Origin: Halomonas faecis
GTDB taxonomy: Bacteria; Pseudomonadota; Gammaproteobacteria; Pseudomonadales; Halomonadaceae
Assembly: GCF_010993975.1 (NCBI RefSeq)
Contig: NZ_JAACZO010000001.1
Location: forward strand, 124,001-188,000
Direction of reading: 5' to 3'
Length of the DNA stretch: 64,000 bases
The translations under genes and the position numbers were made by a program. Under the pieces are notes generated by a model. The model saw nothing but the letters and a program-made list of their open reading frames with translations. It had not been told where the DNA came from and ran no database searches. Each line of letters opens with the position of its first letter. The first letter of the stretch is position 1. This document shows positions 40,109 to 48,005 of this stretch, in pieces.

Positions 40109-41326
40109 TCAGGCGACCCCCAGCAGCCGCGCTTCCTCTCGGCGTCGGCGTCGTAGGTTCCACAGTACACCACCGGCCAGCACCACGAATCCGGCCAGCT
40201 CTGTCAGGGCGTGATAGTCGACGAAGAGCGCATAGAGCACCGTGGCGGCGCCTGCCGCGGCCACCAGGGGTGGTCCGGTGGCGCGGTGGCGGCGGAAGCC
40301 AGCCACCTGCACGGCGAGCGTGAGCAGCACGAAGGCAGCGATGGCGGTAGCCCAAGCGCCTTCGTCGAGGGCCATGCCGATACCCAGCAGCGGCAGCAGG
40401 CCGACCAGCGCCAGGGTGCCGTAGCAGCTCGTCAGCGCCAGCCCCAGTGCCGCCACGCCGAGCAGGCCGCGGCGCGTGAGCTGGCGCCAGGCGCGACGCG
40501 GGTCGAGCCGCTGGCGCCAGTGACTGAACGGGGAGGGCGCCTTGGCGGCGCGGCGCATGCCGATTTCGAGGGTGTGGGCGCCGAAGCCGGCGGCGATCTC
40601 GCGGGTCTGGGCGCTAGGACTCAAGGCAAAATAGTCGTGACTGCCTACCGGATCGATCTGCTCGAAGCCCGCCTCGGCGAACAGCGCCAGCAGGTCCTCC
40701 TTCACCGTGGCACCTACCACGCACTCCACCCAGAGGCGCGGGTCCTCGTGGCAGTCCACGCTGACCGGGCGGTGGATCACCACGTCGGCGAGCTGCACCC
40801 GGCCGCCGGGCCGCAGCACTCGGAACATCTCGGCGATGGCGAGGCGCTTGTCCGGAACCAGGTTGAGCGCACCGTTGCTGGTAATGTCGTCGAGACTGGC
40901 ATCGGGTAGCGGTAGCCGCTCCGCCGAGGCCTGGATGACGTCGAGGTTGGCGATGCCCTGCGCTTCAGCGGTTCTCTTGAGCTTGCGGGTCATGGCGGCG
41001 GTAAGGTCTAGGGCGATGACCCGTCCTTCGGGACCGACCAGGCGGCTGGCGATCAGCGAGTCGACGCCGGCGCCGGCACCCAGGTCGAGGACCCGGTCGC
41101 CCGGCTCGATGGCCCCGGTTCGGAAGGGGTAGCCGACCCCCGCGAAAGAGTCCAGCAGTGCCGGAGGCAGGCCCTGCGTCAGAGCCGCGGGGTAGCCGAG
41201 CTGATGGCAGGTCTCGCCGCCGACGGGAAAGTGGAAGGGGGCGCTGGGCCTTTCCGCCACGTCGGTGTACATGGCCTGTACCGCGGCGACGATCTGCTCG
41301 CGGGAATAACCGAGAATGGCCACCAT
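40109..41326 (-). CDS. ArsM-like methyltransferase fused to a MerC-like membrane domain
   Basis: A 405-residue two-part protein. Residues 1-260 are a SAM methyltransferase close to arsenite methyltransferase ArsM (VLDLGAGAGVDSLIASRLVG, LNLVPDKRLAIAEMFRVLRPGG). Residues about 285-395 form four helices resembling MerC (SCYGTLALVGLLPLLG to AGGVLWNLRRRR). ArsM uses three cysteines. Cys40 and Cys202 are at plausible places, but the Cys of the SNC motif is Gly here (TSNGALNL), so classic arsenite methylation is doubtful. It is the last gene of the sigma/anti-sigma operon, 18 bases after the anti-sigma stop, and so is probably the stress effector. Confidence 0.7.
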   Translation of the reverse strand: MVAILGYSREQIVAAVQAMYTDVAERPSAPFHFPVGGETCHQLGYPAALTQGLPPALLDSFAGVGYPFRTGAIEPGDRVLDLGAGAGVDSLIASRLVGPEGRVIALDLTAAMTRKLKRTAEAQGIANLDVIQASAERLPLPDASLDDITSNGALNLVPDKRLAIAEMFRVLRPGGRVQLADVVIHRPVSVDCHEDPRLWVECVVGATVKEDLLALFAEAGFEQIDPVGSHDYFALSPSAQTREIAAGFGAHTLEIGMRRAAKAPSPFSHWRQRLDPRRAWRQLTRRGLLGVAALGLALTSCYGTLALVGLLPLLGIGMALDEGAWATAIAAFVLLTLAVQVAGFRRHRATGPPLVAAAGAATVLYALFVDYHALTELAGFVVLAGGVLWNLRRRRREEARLLGVA

Positions 41327-41344
41327 GAGGGCGCTCCTTGGCGG

Positions 41345-41608
41345 TCAGTGGAGTTCGTCGCTACCGCCCTTGTCGAAACGGTCGAGAAGCCGCCGGACTC
41401 GACGGCGCAGTCGTGGCGGCGCCGACACCGTGCCCGATGCCGCGACCCTCTCCCGCAGTCGTTTTTCGAATTCGGCGCGCGTGAAGCAGTCGCGGCACCG
41501 GGCCAGGTGATGCTCGATATCCTCGGCCTGCTGGGCGTCCAGTTCACGGTCGAGGTAGTCGAAGAGCCGTTCGATCACGTCCTCGCAGCTCAGCTCTCGG
41601 GGAATCAT
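41345..41608 (-). CDS. Zinc-finger anti-sigma factor (zf-HC2/ZAS type)
   Basis: An 87-residue soluble protein. The HX3CX2C zinc motif is in HHLARCRDCF and a further Cys is in the N-terminal ELSCEDVIERLFDYLD, the layout of RsrA/ChrR-like anti-sigma factors that release their sigma on thiol oxidation or metal stress. No membrane helix is present, so it senses in the cytoplasm. Its ATG overlaps the sigma-factor stop (ATGA), the usual coupling for a sigma/anti-sigma pair. Confidence 0.85.
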   Translation of the reverse strand: MIPRELSCEDVIERLFDYLDRELDAQQAEDIEHHLARCRDCFTRAEFEKRLRERVAASGTVSAPPRLRRRVRRLLDRFDKGGSDELH

Positions 41609-42219
41609 GGCGACGTACCTCCGTGTCCTGGCAGTGTGATACCCGCTTCCCTGGCCTGTCGCCATAGCCGCTTCTGCAGCTGGCCGCGCGCCCGGCTCAG
41701 GCGCGAGCGCACCGTGCCCAGCGGGACTCCCAGCAGCCGGGAAACTTCCTCATACGTATAGCCTTGCACTTCGACCAGCACAATCACCACCCGGAAAGCG
41801 TCGGGAAGAGAATCCACGGCACGCTCCAGATCTCTCTGCAGCAGCCGGTTGAAGAACTGCTCCTCGAGGTTGCCCCACCATAGCAGGAAGGGCTGATGCA
41901 GCTGCTGGAAGAGGGTGAAGTCGCTCTCCTCCAGGCGCTCCACGGCGTCGGGATCGTTGGCGGGCTGGGGCCGGCACCGACGGCGGCGCCACTCGCTGAT
42001 GAAGGTATTGGAGAGGATATGGAACAGCCAGGCGTCGAAGCGAGCCGGATCGCGCAGCTCATCGAGCCGCTGCCACGCCTTGGCCACCGCTTCGGCGACG
42101 ATGTCCTCGGCGTCATCGGGGTGGCGGGTGAGGCGCAGGGCAGTGCCGTAGAGCCGGTCCAGCAGCGGTTCCAGGCGTGCCTCGAACCACTGACGCCGAT
42201 CGGAGGGGCAATCGCTCAT
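41605..42219 (-). CDS. ECF-type RNA polymerase sigma factor
   Basis: A 204-residue group-4 sigma factor. Region 2 spans about 20-90 (GTALRLTRHPDDAEDIVAEAVAKAWQ, AWLFHILSNTFISEWRRRR) and region 4 about 135-185 (LPDAFRVVIVLVEVQGYTYEEVSRLLGVPLGTVRSRLSRARGQL, quoted in parts). ATG 42219 follows AAGAGG; an upstream start at 42297 would add unrelated residues. A GGAAC-N17-CGTC site lies 160-180 bases upstream on its own strand and an identical one points the other way to the cupin gene, so the factor probably drives both units. Confidence 0.9.
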   Translation of the reverse strand: MSDCPSDRRQWFEARLEPLLDRLYGTALRLTRHPDDAEDIVAEAVAKAWQRLDELRDPARFDAWLFHILSNTFISEWRRRRCRPQPANDPDAVERLEESDFTLFQQLHQPFLLWWGNLEEQFFNRLLQRDLERAVDSLPDAFRVVIVLVEVQGYTYEEVSRLLGVPLGTVRSRLSRARGQLQKRLWRQAREAGITLPGHGGTSP

Positions 42220-42355
42220 GACTGGCCTCTTCGTCTCCGCGACGCGGCTCTTATGCTGCGAAGGCGGGGACAGGGGAAGTGACTGGGCAAGGGGCATGAG
42301 AAGCTCCTTCGAGAATGGGCCGTCCGGCGATCATGAGCAAGCGGTTGCTATCGAG

Positions 42356-42381
42356 GACGCGGCCGACTCCTATCCGGTTCC
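42356..42381 (-). promoter_or_regulatory. ECF-type promoter of the sigma operon
   Basis: On the minus strand GGAAC (42381-42377) and CGTC (42359-42356) are separated by exactly 17 bases, the signature of many ECF promoters. It would autoregulate the sigma/anti-sigma/methyltransferase operon, leaving a leader of about 130 bases. Confidence 0.65.
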
Positions 42382-42392
42382 CAGAAAAAACG

Positions 42393-42418
42393 GGAACACG
42401 GGTCGGCTTGCCTGCGTC
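42393..42418 (+). promoter_or_regulatory. ECF-type promoter of the cupin gene
   Basis: GGAAC (42393-42397) and CGTC (42415-42418) are again separated by exactly 17 bases. This is the mirror image of the sigma-operon site, with the two -35 elements 11 bases apart (42382-42392). The cupin start is 66 bases downstream. Confidence 0.65.
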
Positions 42419-42483
42419 ATGGGCGAACACGGCCGACGAGCCGTGTTACCGACGACAGCACGACCGATAGAGGGAGGAGCGTC

Positions 42484-42960
42484 ATGAACAAGCACAACAT
42501 CCTGGCCACAGCTTTGCTGCTGGGCCTGACGCTGACGGTGGGCACCCTGCAGGCGGAGCCCTACCGCGGCGATGGCCACTTGATCGGCAGCGCCGACGAA
42601 CTGGAGTGGGGGCCGGTGGGCTCCATGGGCGAGGGCGCGGAGATCGCCGTCATCGAAGGGCCCATGAGCGAAGCCGAGCCCTTCACCATCCGCCTGCGCC
42701 TGGCAGACGGCTACGAGATCCGCCCGCATATCCATCCCGCCTACGAGCGCGTCACGGTGCTTTCCGGCACGCTGCACTTCGCCCACGGCGAGGAGTACGA
42801 GGCGGGCGTCGCCCAGGCCCTGGAAGAACACGATTTCGCCATCATGGCGCCGGGCGACCCCATGTTCGGCTACGCCGAGGGCGAGACCGTCATCCAGCTT
42901 CACGGCACCGGGCCCTGGGGCATCGAGTATCTCGATCCGGCGGACGACCCGCGCAACTGA
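42484..42960 (+). CDS. Secreted single-cupin protein in the ECF regulon
   Basis: A 158-residue exported protein. The signal peptide (ILATALLLGLTLTVGTLQA) is cleaved near residue 24. The cupin core has a metal-site pattern IRPHIHPAYERVTVLSGTLHF with HxH and a later Glu, and the second motif near PGDPMFGYAEGE lacks an obvious His until LHGTGPW. GGGAGGAG precedes the ATG. It lies divergent to the ECF sigma gene behind an identical ECF-type promoter, which suggests a periplasmic stress role; catalytic activity is unknown. Confidence 0.8.
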   Translation: MNKHNILATALLLGLTLTVGTLQAEPYRGDGHLIGSADELEWGPVGSMGEGAEIAVIEGPMSEAEPFTIRLRLADGYEIRPHIHPAYERVTVLSGTLHFAHGEEYEAGVAQALEEHDFAIMAPGDPMFGYAEGETVIQLHGTGPWGIEYLDPADDPRN

Positions 42961-42968
42961 CCCTCAAC

Positions 42969-42994
42969 GGCCGCCCCCGAACGATAGGGCGGCC
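42969..42994 (+). terminator. Hairpin after the cupin gene
   Basis: GGCCGCCC (42969-42976) pairs with GGGCGGCC (42987-42994) around a 10-base loop, nine bases after the stop. No T run follows. Confidence 0.6.
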
Positions 42995-43062
42995 ATTGAG
43001 CCGTGGAGAATGCGTCATCGAGGCGAACGTTGCCGTACGGTGACCACCCGCGGAATCCGCCA

Positions 43063-43086
43063 GACAGCGCCCGACCGGGCGCTGTC
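43063..43086. terminator. Hairpin between the converging cupin and Spy-like genes
   Basis: GACAGCGCCC (43063-43072) pairs with GGGCGCTGTC (43077-43086) around GACC. It lies 18 bases beyond the Spy-like stop on the minus strand and could act on transcripts from either side. Confidence 0.6.
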
Positions 43087-43103
43087 GTCATGGCAGGGCA
43101 GGT

Positions 43104-43760
43104 TCAGCGTTTGTTGCCGTCGCCGCATTTACCGTAATGGTGCTTGCCGTAGCCCAGCTTGCCGCGGGGAGCCATGGTCGCTTGCATCTCGGCGATCTGC
43201 TCGTCGGAGAGCAATTCGCCCAGGGCGGCACGGTGGTCTTCGCGCAGTGCCTGCCAGGCCTCACGGCGTTCCTCGCGGGAGTCGAACTCCTGATCGCGCA
43301 GGTCCTGCATATCGGCGTAGAGCGATTCGCGAAGCTCGGTGAGTTGGTCGCGTTCGGCGTCGCTGAGCCCCCAGCCGTCGACCCGTTCGGTCAGGCGCTG
43401 CTGCATGGTTTCGCGGCGCTCGCTGCGCCACTCGTCGCGCATTTCGCGGCGCGCATCCTGCAAGGCGTCACGCTGCTCGTCGCTGAGGATCTCGTCGAGA
43501 CGTTCCTGGTGCTGCTCGCGAAGGTCGCGCATGGCCTGGCGATGCGTCTCGCGGGCTTCGGTCAGGGCTTCGCGGGTGGCCGCGTCGATTCCGGCGCGCT
43601 CGAACAGTGCCTGGCGACGCTCTTCGAACTGTTCCTGACGCTGTTCGGACCACTCACCGCCCTTGCCCGGGAAGGCGTGGGCGGAAAGGGCCAGCGGGGC
43701 GATCGCCACAGCGAGCAGGGAGGGCATCAGCAGGCGGCGCGAAAGTGAAGAGAGAGTCAT
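43104..43760 (-). CDS. Spy/CpxP-like periplasmic chaperone
   Basis: A 218-residue exported protein: signal peptide (LLAVAIAPLALSAHA), then a highly charged helical body rich in Glu, Arg and Gln. Two LTxxQ-like segments are recognisable around LSDEQRDALQDARREM and LSDEQIAEMQATM. The C-terminal tail (GYGKHHYGKCGDGNKR) contains His and Cys and may bind metal. It follows a BaeRS-like two-component system on the same strand, and in E. coli spy is a BaeR/CpxR target. It therefore probably protects against envelope protein damage. Confidence 0.8.
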   Translation of the reverse strand: MTLSSLSRRLLMPSLLAVAIAPLALSAHAFPGKGGEWSEQRQEQFEERRQALFERAGIDAATREALTEARETHRQAMRDLREQHQERLDEILSDEQRDALQDARREMRDEWRSERRETMQQRLTERVDGWGLSDAERDQLTELRESLYADMQDLRDQEFDSREERREAWQALREDHRAALGELLSDEQIAEMQATMAPRGKLGYGKHHYGKCGDGNKR

Positions 43761-43887
43761 GTCGTATCTCCTGGCGGTTGGGTTGACGTTCTCAGTCTCT
43801 CGCCGCGTTGTGCAACGCCCATGCAGGGAGTGTGCAAAGGTGGTGCATGCTCATCGGCAAGCGCCGGTGACGACGCTCGACGCCTTC

Positions 43888-44601
43888 TCATTCATCGGGC
43901 TGGTACTTGTAGCCGACGCCGTAGACCGAGCGGATCACTTCGCGTTCCGGCCACGCCTCGGCGATCTTGCGCCGCAGCTTCTTGACATGGCTGTCCACGG
44001 TGCGCTCGGAAACGATGCGATGGTCGCGGTACATGTGATCCATCAACTGCTCGCGGGAAAAGATGCGCCCCGGCGAGTGCATCATCACCTTGAGCAGTTG
44101 GAACTCCACGGCGGTCAGCCCCAGATCCCGACCGTCGGCCAGCGCCCGCCAGCCGGCGTCGTCGAGTTCCAGCCCGTCGGTGCTGGCGGGTTCCGCGCTG
44201 GCGTGGCTGCGGCGCAGAACGGCGCGGATCCGGGCCACCACCTCGCGGGGGCTGAACGGCTTGCAGATGTAGTCGTCGGCGCCCAGCTCCAGGCCGAGCA
44301 GGCGGTCGACCTCCTCGACGCGGGCGGTGAGCATGATGATGGCGATGCTCGGCCAGCGCTGGCGGATCTCGCGGCATAACGTCAGGCCGTCGCTGCCCGG
44401 CAGCATCAGGTCGAGCAGCACCAGGGCGGGCAGGTCATCGGCAGTGGCCTGCTGGTGCAGCCAGGGCAGTACGGCGTCGCCGTGATCCAGGTGCTCGCTG
44501 GGGTAGCCGCTGCCTTCCAGGTAGTCGGCAACCAGCCGGGCGATCTTGGGTTCGTCTTCGACGATGAGCACGCGGTCGTGGCGAGGGGCAACGTCTTGCA
44601 T
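43888..44601 (-). CDS. OmpR-family response regulator (BaeR/CpxR-like)
   Basis: A 237-residue regulator. The receiver (about 10-130) has VLIVEDEPKIARLVADYLE, phospho-accepting Asp in LVLLDLMLPGSDG and Lys in YICKPFSPRE. The winged helix covers about 140-232 (LTAVEFQLLKVMMHSPGRIFSREQLMDHMY, RTVDSHVKKLRRKI, IRSVYGVGYKYQ). It begins 14 bases after the kinase stop, and the Spy-like gene follows 127 bases later, so kinase, regulator and target form one minus-strand unit. Confidence 0.9.
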   Translation of the reverse strand: MQDVAPRHDRVLIVEDEPKIARLVADYLEGSGYPSEHLDHGDAVLPWLHQQATADDLPALVLLDLMLPGSDGLTLCREIRQRWPSIAIIMLTARVEEVDRLLGLELGADDYICKPFSPREVVARIRAVLRRSHASAEPASTDGLELDDAGWRALADGRDLGLTAVEFQLLKVMMHSPGRIFSREQLMDHMYRDHRIVSERTVDSHVKKLRRKIAEAWPEREVIRSVYGVGYKYQPDE

Positions 44602-44615
44602 GGCGTTCTTCCTTG

Positions 44616-46040
44616 TCAGCCGGCGGCGTCGAGCCGCGGGAATTCCAGGGTCCAGCGTAGCCCACCCAGCGGCGAATTCGAGGGCGTCAAAGTGCCGCCG
44701 TGGGCCTTGATCAAGGCGCCGGCGATGGAAAGCCCCAGGCCGCTGCCGCCACTGGCGCGACTGCGCGAGTCCTCCACGCGGTAGAGACGTTCGGTGAGCT
44801 TGGGCAGTGACGCCTCGGGCACCCCGGGAGCGCTGTCTTCCCAGACGACACGTACCCGGTCCGCCAGGCCCTCGAGGCGCACCTCCAGCCGCCCCGGCGA
44901 GTGGGTATAGGCGCAACTGTTGTCGAGCAGGTTGGTCCACAGCTGGCGCAGGCGTCGAGCGTCACCGCGAATCCACGCCGGGCCGGGGATGTCGGTGGTG
45001 AGGGTAAGGCCGCTGTCGGCCAGCCAGCCACGCGCCTCATCCAGTCGGCTCGTCAGGCTGTCGGTAAGGTTCAAGGGCGCCAACTGAACTTCGAGGGCGC
45101 CGGCATCGCTCTGCGAGAGCAGGCGCAGGTCGGCCACCAGACGCTCGAGCTGACCTACCTCCTGGCCCAGCGAGTGCAGGCCGTTGGCATCGAGCGTACG
45201 AATGCCGTCCTGCATCGCTTCGATTTCGCCGCGCAGCACGGAGAGCGGCGTACGCAGTTCATGGGCGATGTCGGAAACCCAGCGGCTGCGTGCCTCGCGG
45301 CTCGCCTCGAGGGTGGCGGCCAACACGTTGAAATCGTGGGCGAGTCGGGCGAGCTCGTCGCGCCCGCGTTCAGGCAGACGCGTGCTGTAGTCGCCTTCGG
45401 TGAGGCGCTGCGTGGCGAGGGCCATGCCGTGGGTGCGGCGCCCCAGCCACCAGGCCAGGCCGCCGGCCAGTAGCAGCGAAGCCAGCCCCAGGGCAGCGAC
45501 GACGATGCCGAGGTTGCGCTGCTGACGCCCCAGGAAGACATGCTCCATCCGCGCCAGCAACTGGCGAGGCGGGCGGTAGCCCAGCGTGCCGACCCGCTCG
45601 CCATCGTGGACGATGGGCAACCACTCGAGGTCGGGCGCATCGCCATGCTCGCGCTCGTCGGGTGGCAGCCCGATCACTGGTAGACCCTCGGCATCGTGGA
45701 GCACGAAGTCGCGGGCATCGCCCAGGCGCCGTTCGATGCCGTGGGGCGGGCGACGTTCACCGGGCCACAGTTGCTGACGCACCAGACGATGCCATGCCGG
45801 CGGTGAGTTGCGCAGCCACTGCCAGCCGCCGCGTCGCGCCCACTCCTCGCCCAGCCCTTCGGCGAGCCTCTCGGCGCGGTTCGCCTGGGTGGTTTCCAGG
45901 TATTCGATGAAGCCGCGGTCGAGACTGCGCGATACCGATAGGAACACCAGGCCGGCGATCACCACGTTGACCAGCAGGATGATCAGGAACAGCTTGATGC
46001 CCAGGCGCGAGACGGTAGGGCGGGGCAGGCGTGGGGCCAT
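44616..46040 (-). CDS. Membrane sensor histidine kinase (BaeS-like)
   Basis: A 474-residue kinase. Helix one (LGIKLFLIILLVNVVIAGLVFL) at about 13-34, periplasmic domain about 35-165, helix two about 172-193 (GIVVAALGLASLLLAGGLAWWLG), HAMP about 195-247. HisKA has DIAHELRTPLSVLRGE with the phosphorylated His; HATPase has LWTNLLDNSCAYTHSPG, and GGSGLGLSIAGALI. ATG 46040 is chosen over a start 57 bases upstream because membrane kinases of this type have a short N-terminus. Confidence 0.9.
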   Translation of the reverse strand: MAPRLPRPTVSRLGIKLFLIILLVNVVIAGLVFLSVSRSLDRGFIEYLETTQANRAERLAEGLGEEWARRGGWQWLRNSPPAWHRLVRQQLWPGERRPPHGIERRLGDARDFVLHDAEGLPVIGLPPDEREHGDAPDLEWLPIVHDGERVGTLGYRPPRQLLARMEHVFLGRQQRNLGIVVAALGLASLLLAGGLAWWLGRRTHGMALATQRLTEGDYSTRLPERGRDELARLAHDFNVLAATLEASREARSRWVSDIAHELRTPLSVLRGEIEAMQDGIRTLDANGLHSLGQEVGQLERLVADLRLLSQSDAGALEVQLAPLNLTDSLTSRLDEARGWLADSGLTLTTDIPGPAWIRGDARRLRQLWTNLLDNSCAYTHSPGRLEVRLEGLADRVRVVWEDSAPGVPEASLPKLTERLYRVEDSRSRASGGSGLGLSIAGALIKAHGGTLTPSNSPLGGLRWTLEFPRLDAAG

Positions 46041-46142
46041 GGGCGGCTCTCGGCGGTGAGGTGGTCGGGACAGTGTCGCCGACGGCGATGCAGCCAATGG
46101 TCAGCAAAGATGCAAGCTTGGTGCAAGCCGGCCCTTCCCTTC

Positions 46143-47072
46143 TCACAGCGACAGGAAGAACAGAGTCAACGGCGGCGATAGCAGCGAGAGCAGAAAGCCC
46201 GAGACCACGGCGACGGGTACGCAAGCCACGCCGCCGTGCTGCTGGATCACCGGCAGGGTGAAATCCATGGCCGTGGCGCCGCCGTAGCCGATGGCCAGCG
46301 GGGTGTGACGGCGGATGGTCAAGGGAATCAGCACGAAGGCTGCCAGTTCGCGTAGCAGGTCGTTGAAGAAGGCCACACCGCCCATCTGGGCGCCCAGCCC
46401 GTCGCCGATCAGGATGCCGGAAAGCGAGTACCAGCCGAAGCCGGCAGCCAGCGCCAGCCCTTCGTTCCAGGCGAGGGAGAGCAGTGGCGCGGCAACCAGC
46501 CCGCCCGCCAGCGAACTGGCTGCCAGGGTGGCGGCTATGGCCAGGCCGCGGCGATTGAGCAGAATCTGGCGAAGCGGCATGCCGGAGTTGCGCAGCTGGC
46601 AGCCGATCAGTGCCAGCAGCAGGTAGAGCACCCCTTCGGCCAACGTTTCGGCACCGCTGAAAAACCCGTCACTCGCACTCAGGCCGCTGGCGACCAGCCC
46701 CGTCAGCACGCCGCCGATCACCACCCCCACCAGCGCCAGCGAGCCGGTCAGGGCCGCGAGCTTGCTGGTCGGTGCGTCGGCCACCGAGCGGCCGGGTTCG
46801 ATGCGCATCCGCAGGCGCCGGGCGAGCCAGGCCAATGCCGCCAGGTTGCAGGCGGAGAGCAGCAAGAACAGCAGCAGTGCCTGGCTGCCCATGCGCGAGA
46901 GCTGGCTGGCCAGGTCGTCGAGGCCGGCGAGGCCCACGCCCATCAACAGCAGGATCACGTAGATGGCGGCGTTGACGCTGCGGTTGATGGCGTCCATCAC
47001 GGCGGCGTGACGTACCGGTATCAGATATCCCACCAGCAACGGCAACAGGACGAGCAGCAGACCGCTCAGCAT
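46143..47072 (-). CDS. lysO: Lysine exporter LysO (DUF340)
   Basis: A 309-residue inner-membrane protein of the LysO/YbjE family, which exports L-lysine and thialysine. Features: N-terminal MLSGLLLVLLPLLVGYLIP, INRSVNAAIYVILLLMGVGLAGL, a middle cytosolic link, and GFGWYSLSGILIGDGLGAQMGGVAFFNDLLRE and GYGGATAMDFTLPVIQQHGG with conserved acidic residues needed for proton exchange. ATG 47072 follows the GGGAGTCTCG leader; an upstream in-frame start would add 19 soluble residues. Confidence 0.88.
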   Translation of the reverse strand: MLSGLLLVLLPLLVGYLIPVRHAAVMDAINRSVNAAIYVILLLMGVGLAGLDDLASQLSRMGSQALLLFLLLSACNLAALAWLARRLRMRIEPGRSVADAPTSKLAALTGSLALVGVVIGGVLTGLVASGLSASDGFFSGAETLAEGVLYLLLALIGCQLRNSGMPLRQILLNRRGLAIAATLAASSLAGGLVAAPLLSLAWNEGLALAAGFGWYSLSGILIGDGLGAQMGGVAFFNDLLRELAAFVLIPLTIRRHTPLAIGYGGATAMDFTLPVIQQHGGVACVPVAVVSGFLLSLLSPPLTLFFLSL

Positions 47073-47171
47073 CGAGACTCCCTTCTCCAAAGCGTCATCG
47101 GGCTGCCGGCGGGCAGCCAGAACCGCCACACTCTAGCCGAACCGACGAGGCGGGCCAATGGCGAGGTGGTG

Positions 47172-47843
47172 TTAAGGCGAGCTGTGCTCGAGCGACGTCA
47201 GTGTCAGGCGGCTGCGGCGTTCGCCATCGCGATGGTAGTCGGCAGCCAGCAGCAGGCCCGGCAGCTCCGGATGGAAGCGCAGCATCAGGCGTCGGCCGGG
47301 TTCGTCGGGGTTGGTGGCCTCGATCGTCAGTGCCTCGAAGTCGCCGGCCGGCACGCTCAGGTGTTGACGAGGCAGCACCCGGAACCGGAGCCTTTCCCGA
47401 TCGCCCCGGTGGTCCTGGTACGTGAGCCGGCAGGTAGCGGCGCACTGGTCGCCATGGGCTCGCTGCGAGAGAAGGAAGAGCGCCGTCTGGCGGTCGGGGA
47501 GCTCGCGCAGGGTGTCGGATGCGAGCGAGTAGCGGTCGCCGATGCCCAGCAGCGAATAGCCGCTGGAGTAATGCAGCGACTGCACGCCGGTGTCATCGAC
47601 CATGAATCGGCTGCGCTCCTCGCCACTGGCCATGGCAATGGATGCCTGCATCTCGCTGAGCCAGTAGTGACCCTCTTGGGCCAGCCGGTGCTCGATGGTG
47701 ACGTCGGGCCAGCCGCTCACCTGGAGGCGATAGCGGGCGGAAAAGGGCGTGGGCTCGCTGCTGGCGAGCGCCAGGTCCGCTGGCCAAGCTGCGAACAGCA
47801 GCAGGGCCGCCAGCGGGAGGCCCAGAAGGCGAGCGAATGGCAT
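47172..47843 (-). CDS. DUF3108 exported protein
   Basis: A 223-residue protein with a signal peptide (LLGLPLAALLLFAAWPADLALA). The body matches DUF3108: PTPFSARYRLQVSGWPDVTIEHRL, YSSGYSLLGIGDRYSL and the C-terminal MLRFHPELPGLLLAADYHRDGE. DUF3108 proteins are predicted periplasmic beta-rich proteins of unknown function. ATG 47843 is chosen for its signal peptide; the open frame extends 44 codons upstream without one. Confidence 0.75.
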   Translation of the reverse strand: MPFARLLGLPLAALLLFAAWPADLALASSEPTPFSARYRLQVSGWPDVTIEHRLAQEGHYWLSEMQASIAMASGEERSRFMVDDTGVQSLHYSSGYSLLGIGDRYSLASDTLRELPDRQTALFLLSQRAHGDQCAATCRLTYQDHRGDRERLRFRVLPRQHLSVPAGDFEALTIEATNPDEPGRRLMLRFHPELPGLLLAADYHRDGERRSRLTLTSLEHSSP

Positions 47844-48005
47844 GGAGGGCTCCCAGCGTCGACGAACGGGGGTGTCGGAAGTGAGAGTCGGTTCGGCGGT
47901 TGACGGTTCCGTTCCGCGTGGAATTTGTTCGGTGGCGTGGCTAGGCTTGCGGTTGCAGACCGACGTCTCATACACGACGCGCTTTCGCGCAAGGAGAGAA
48001 TCCCC

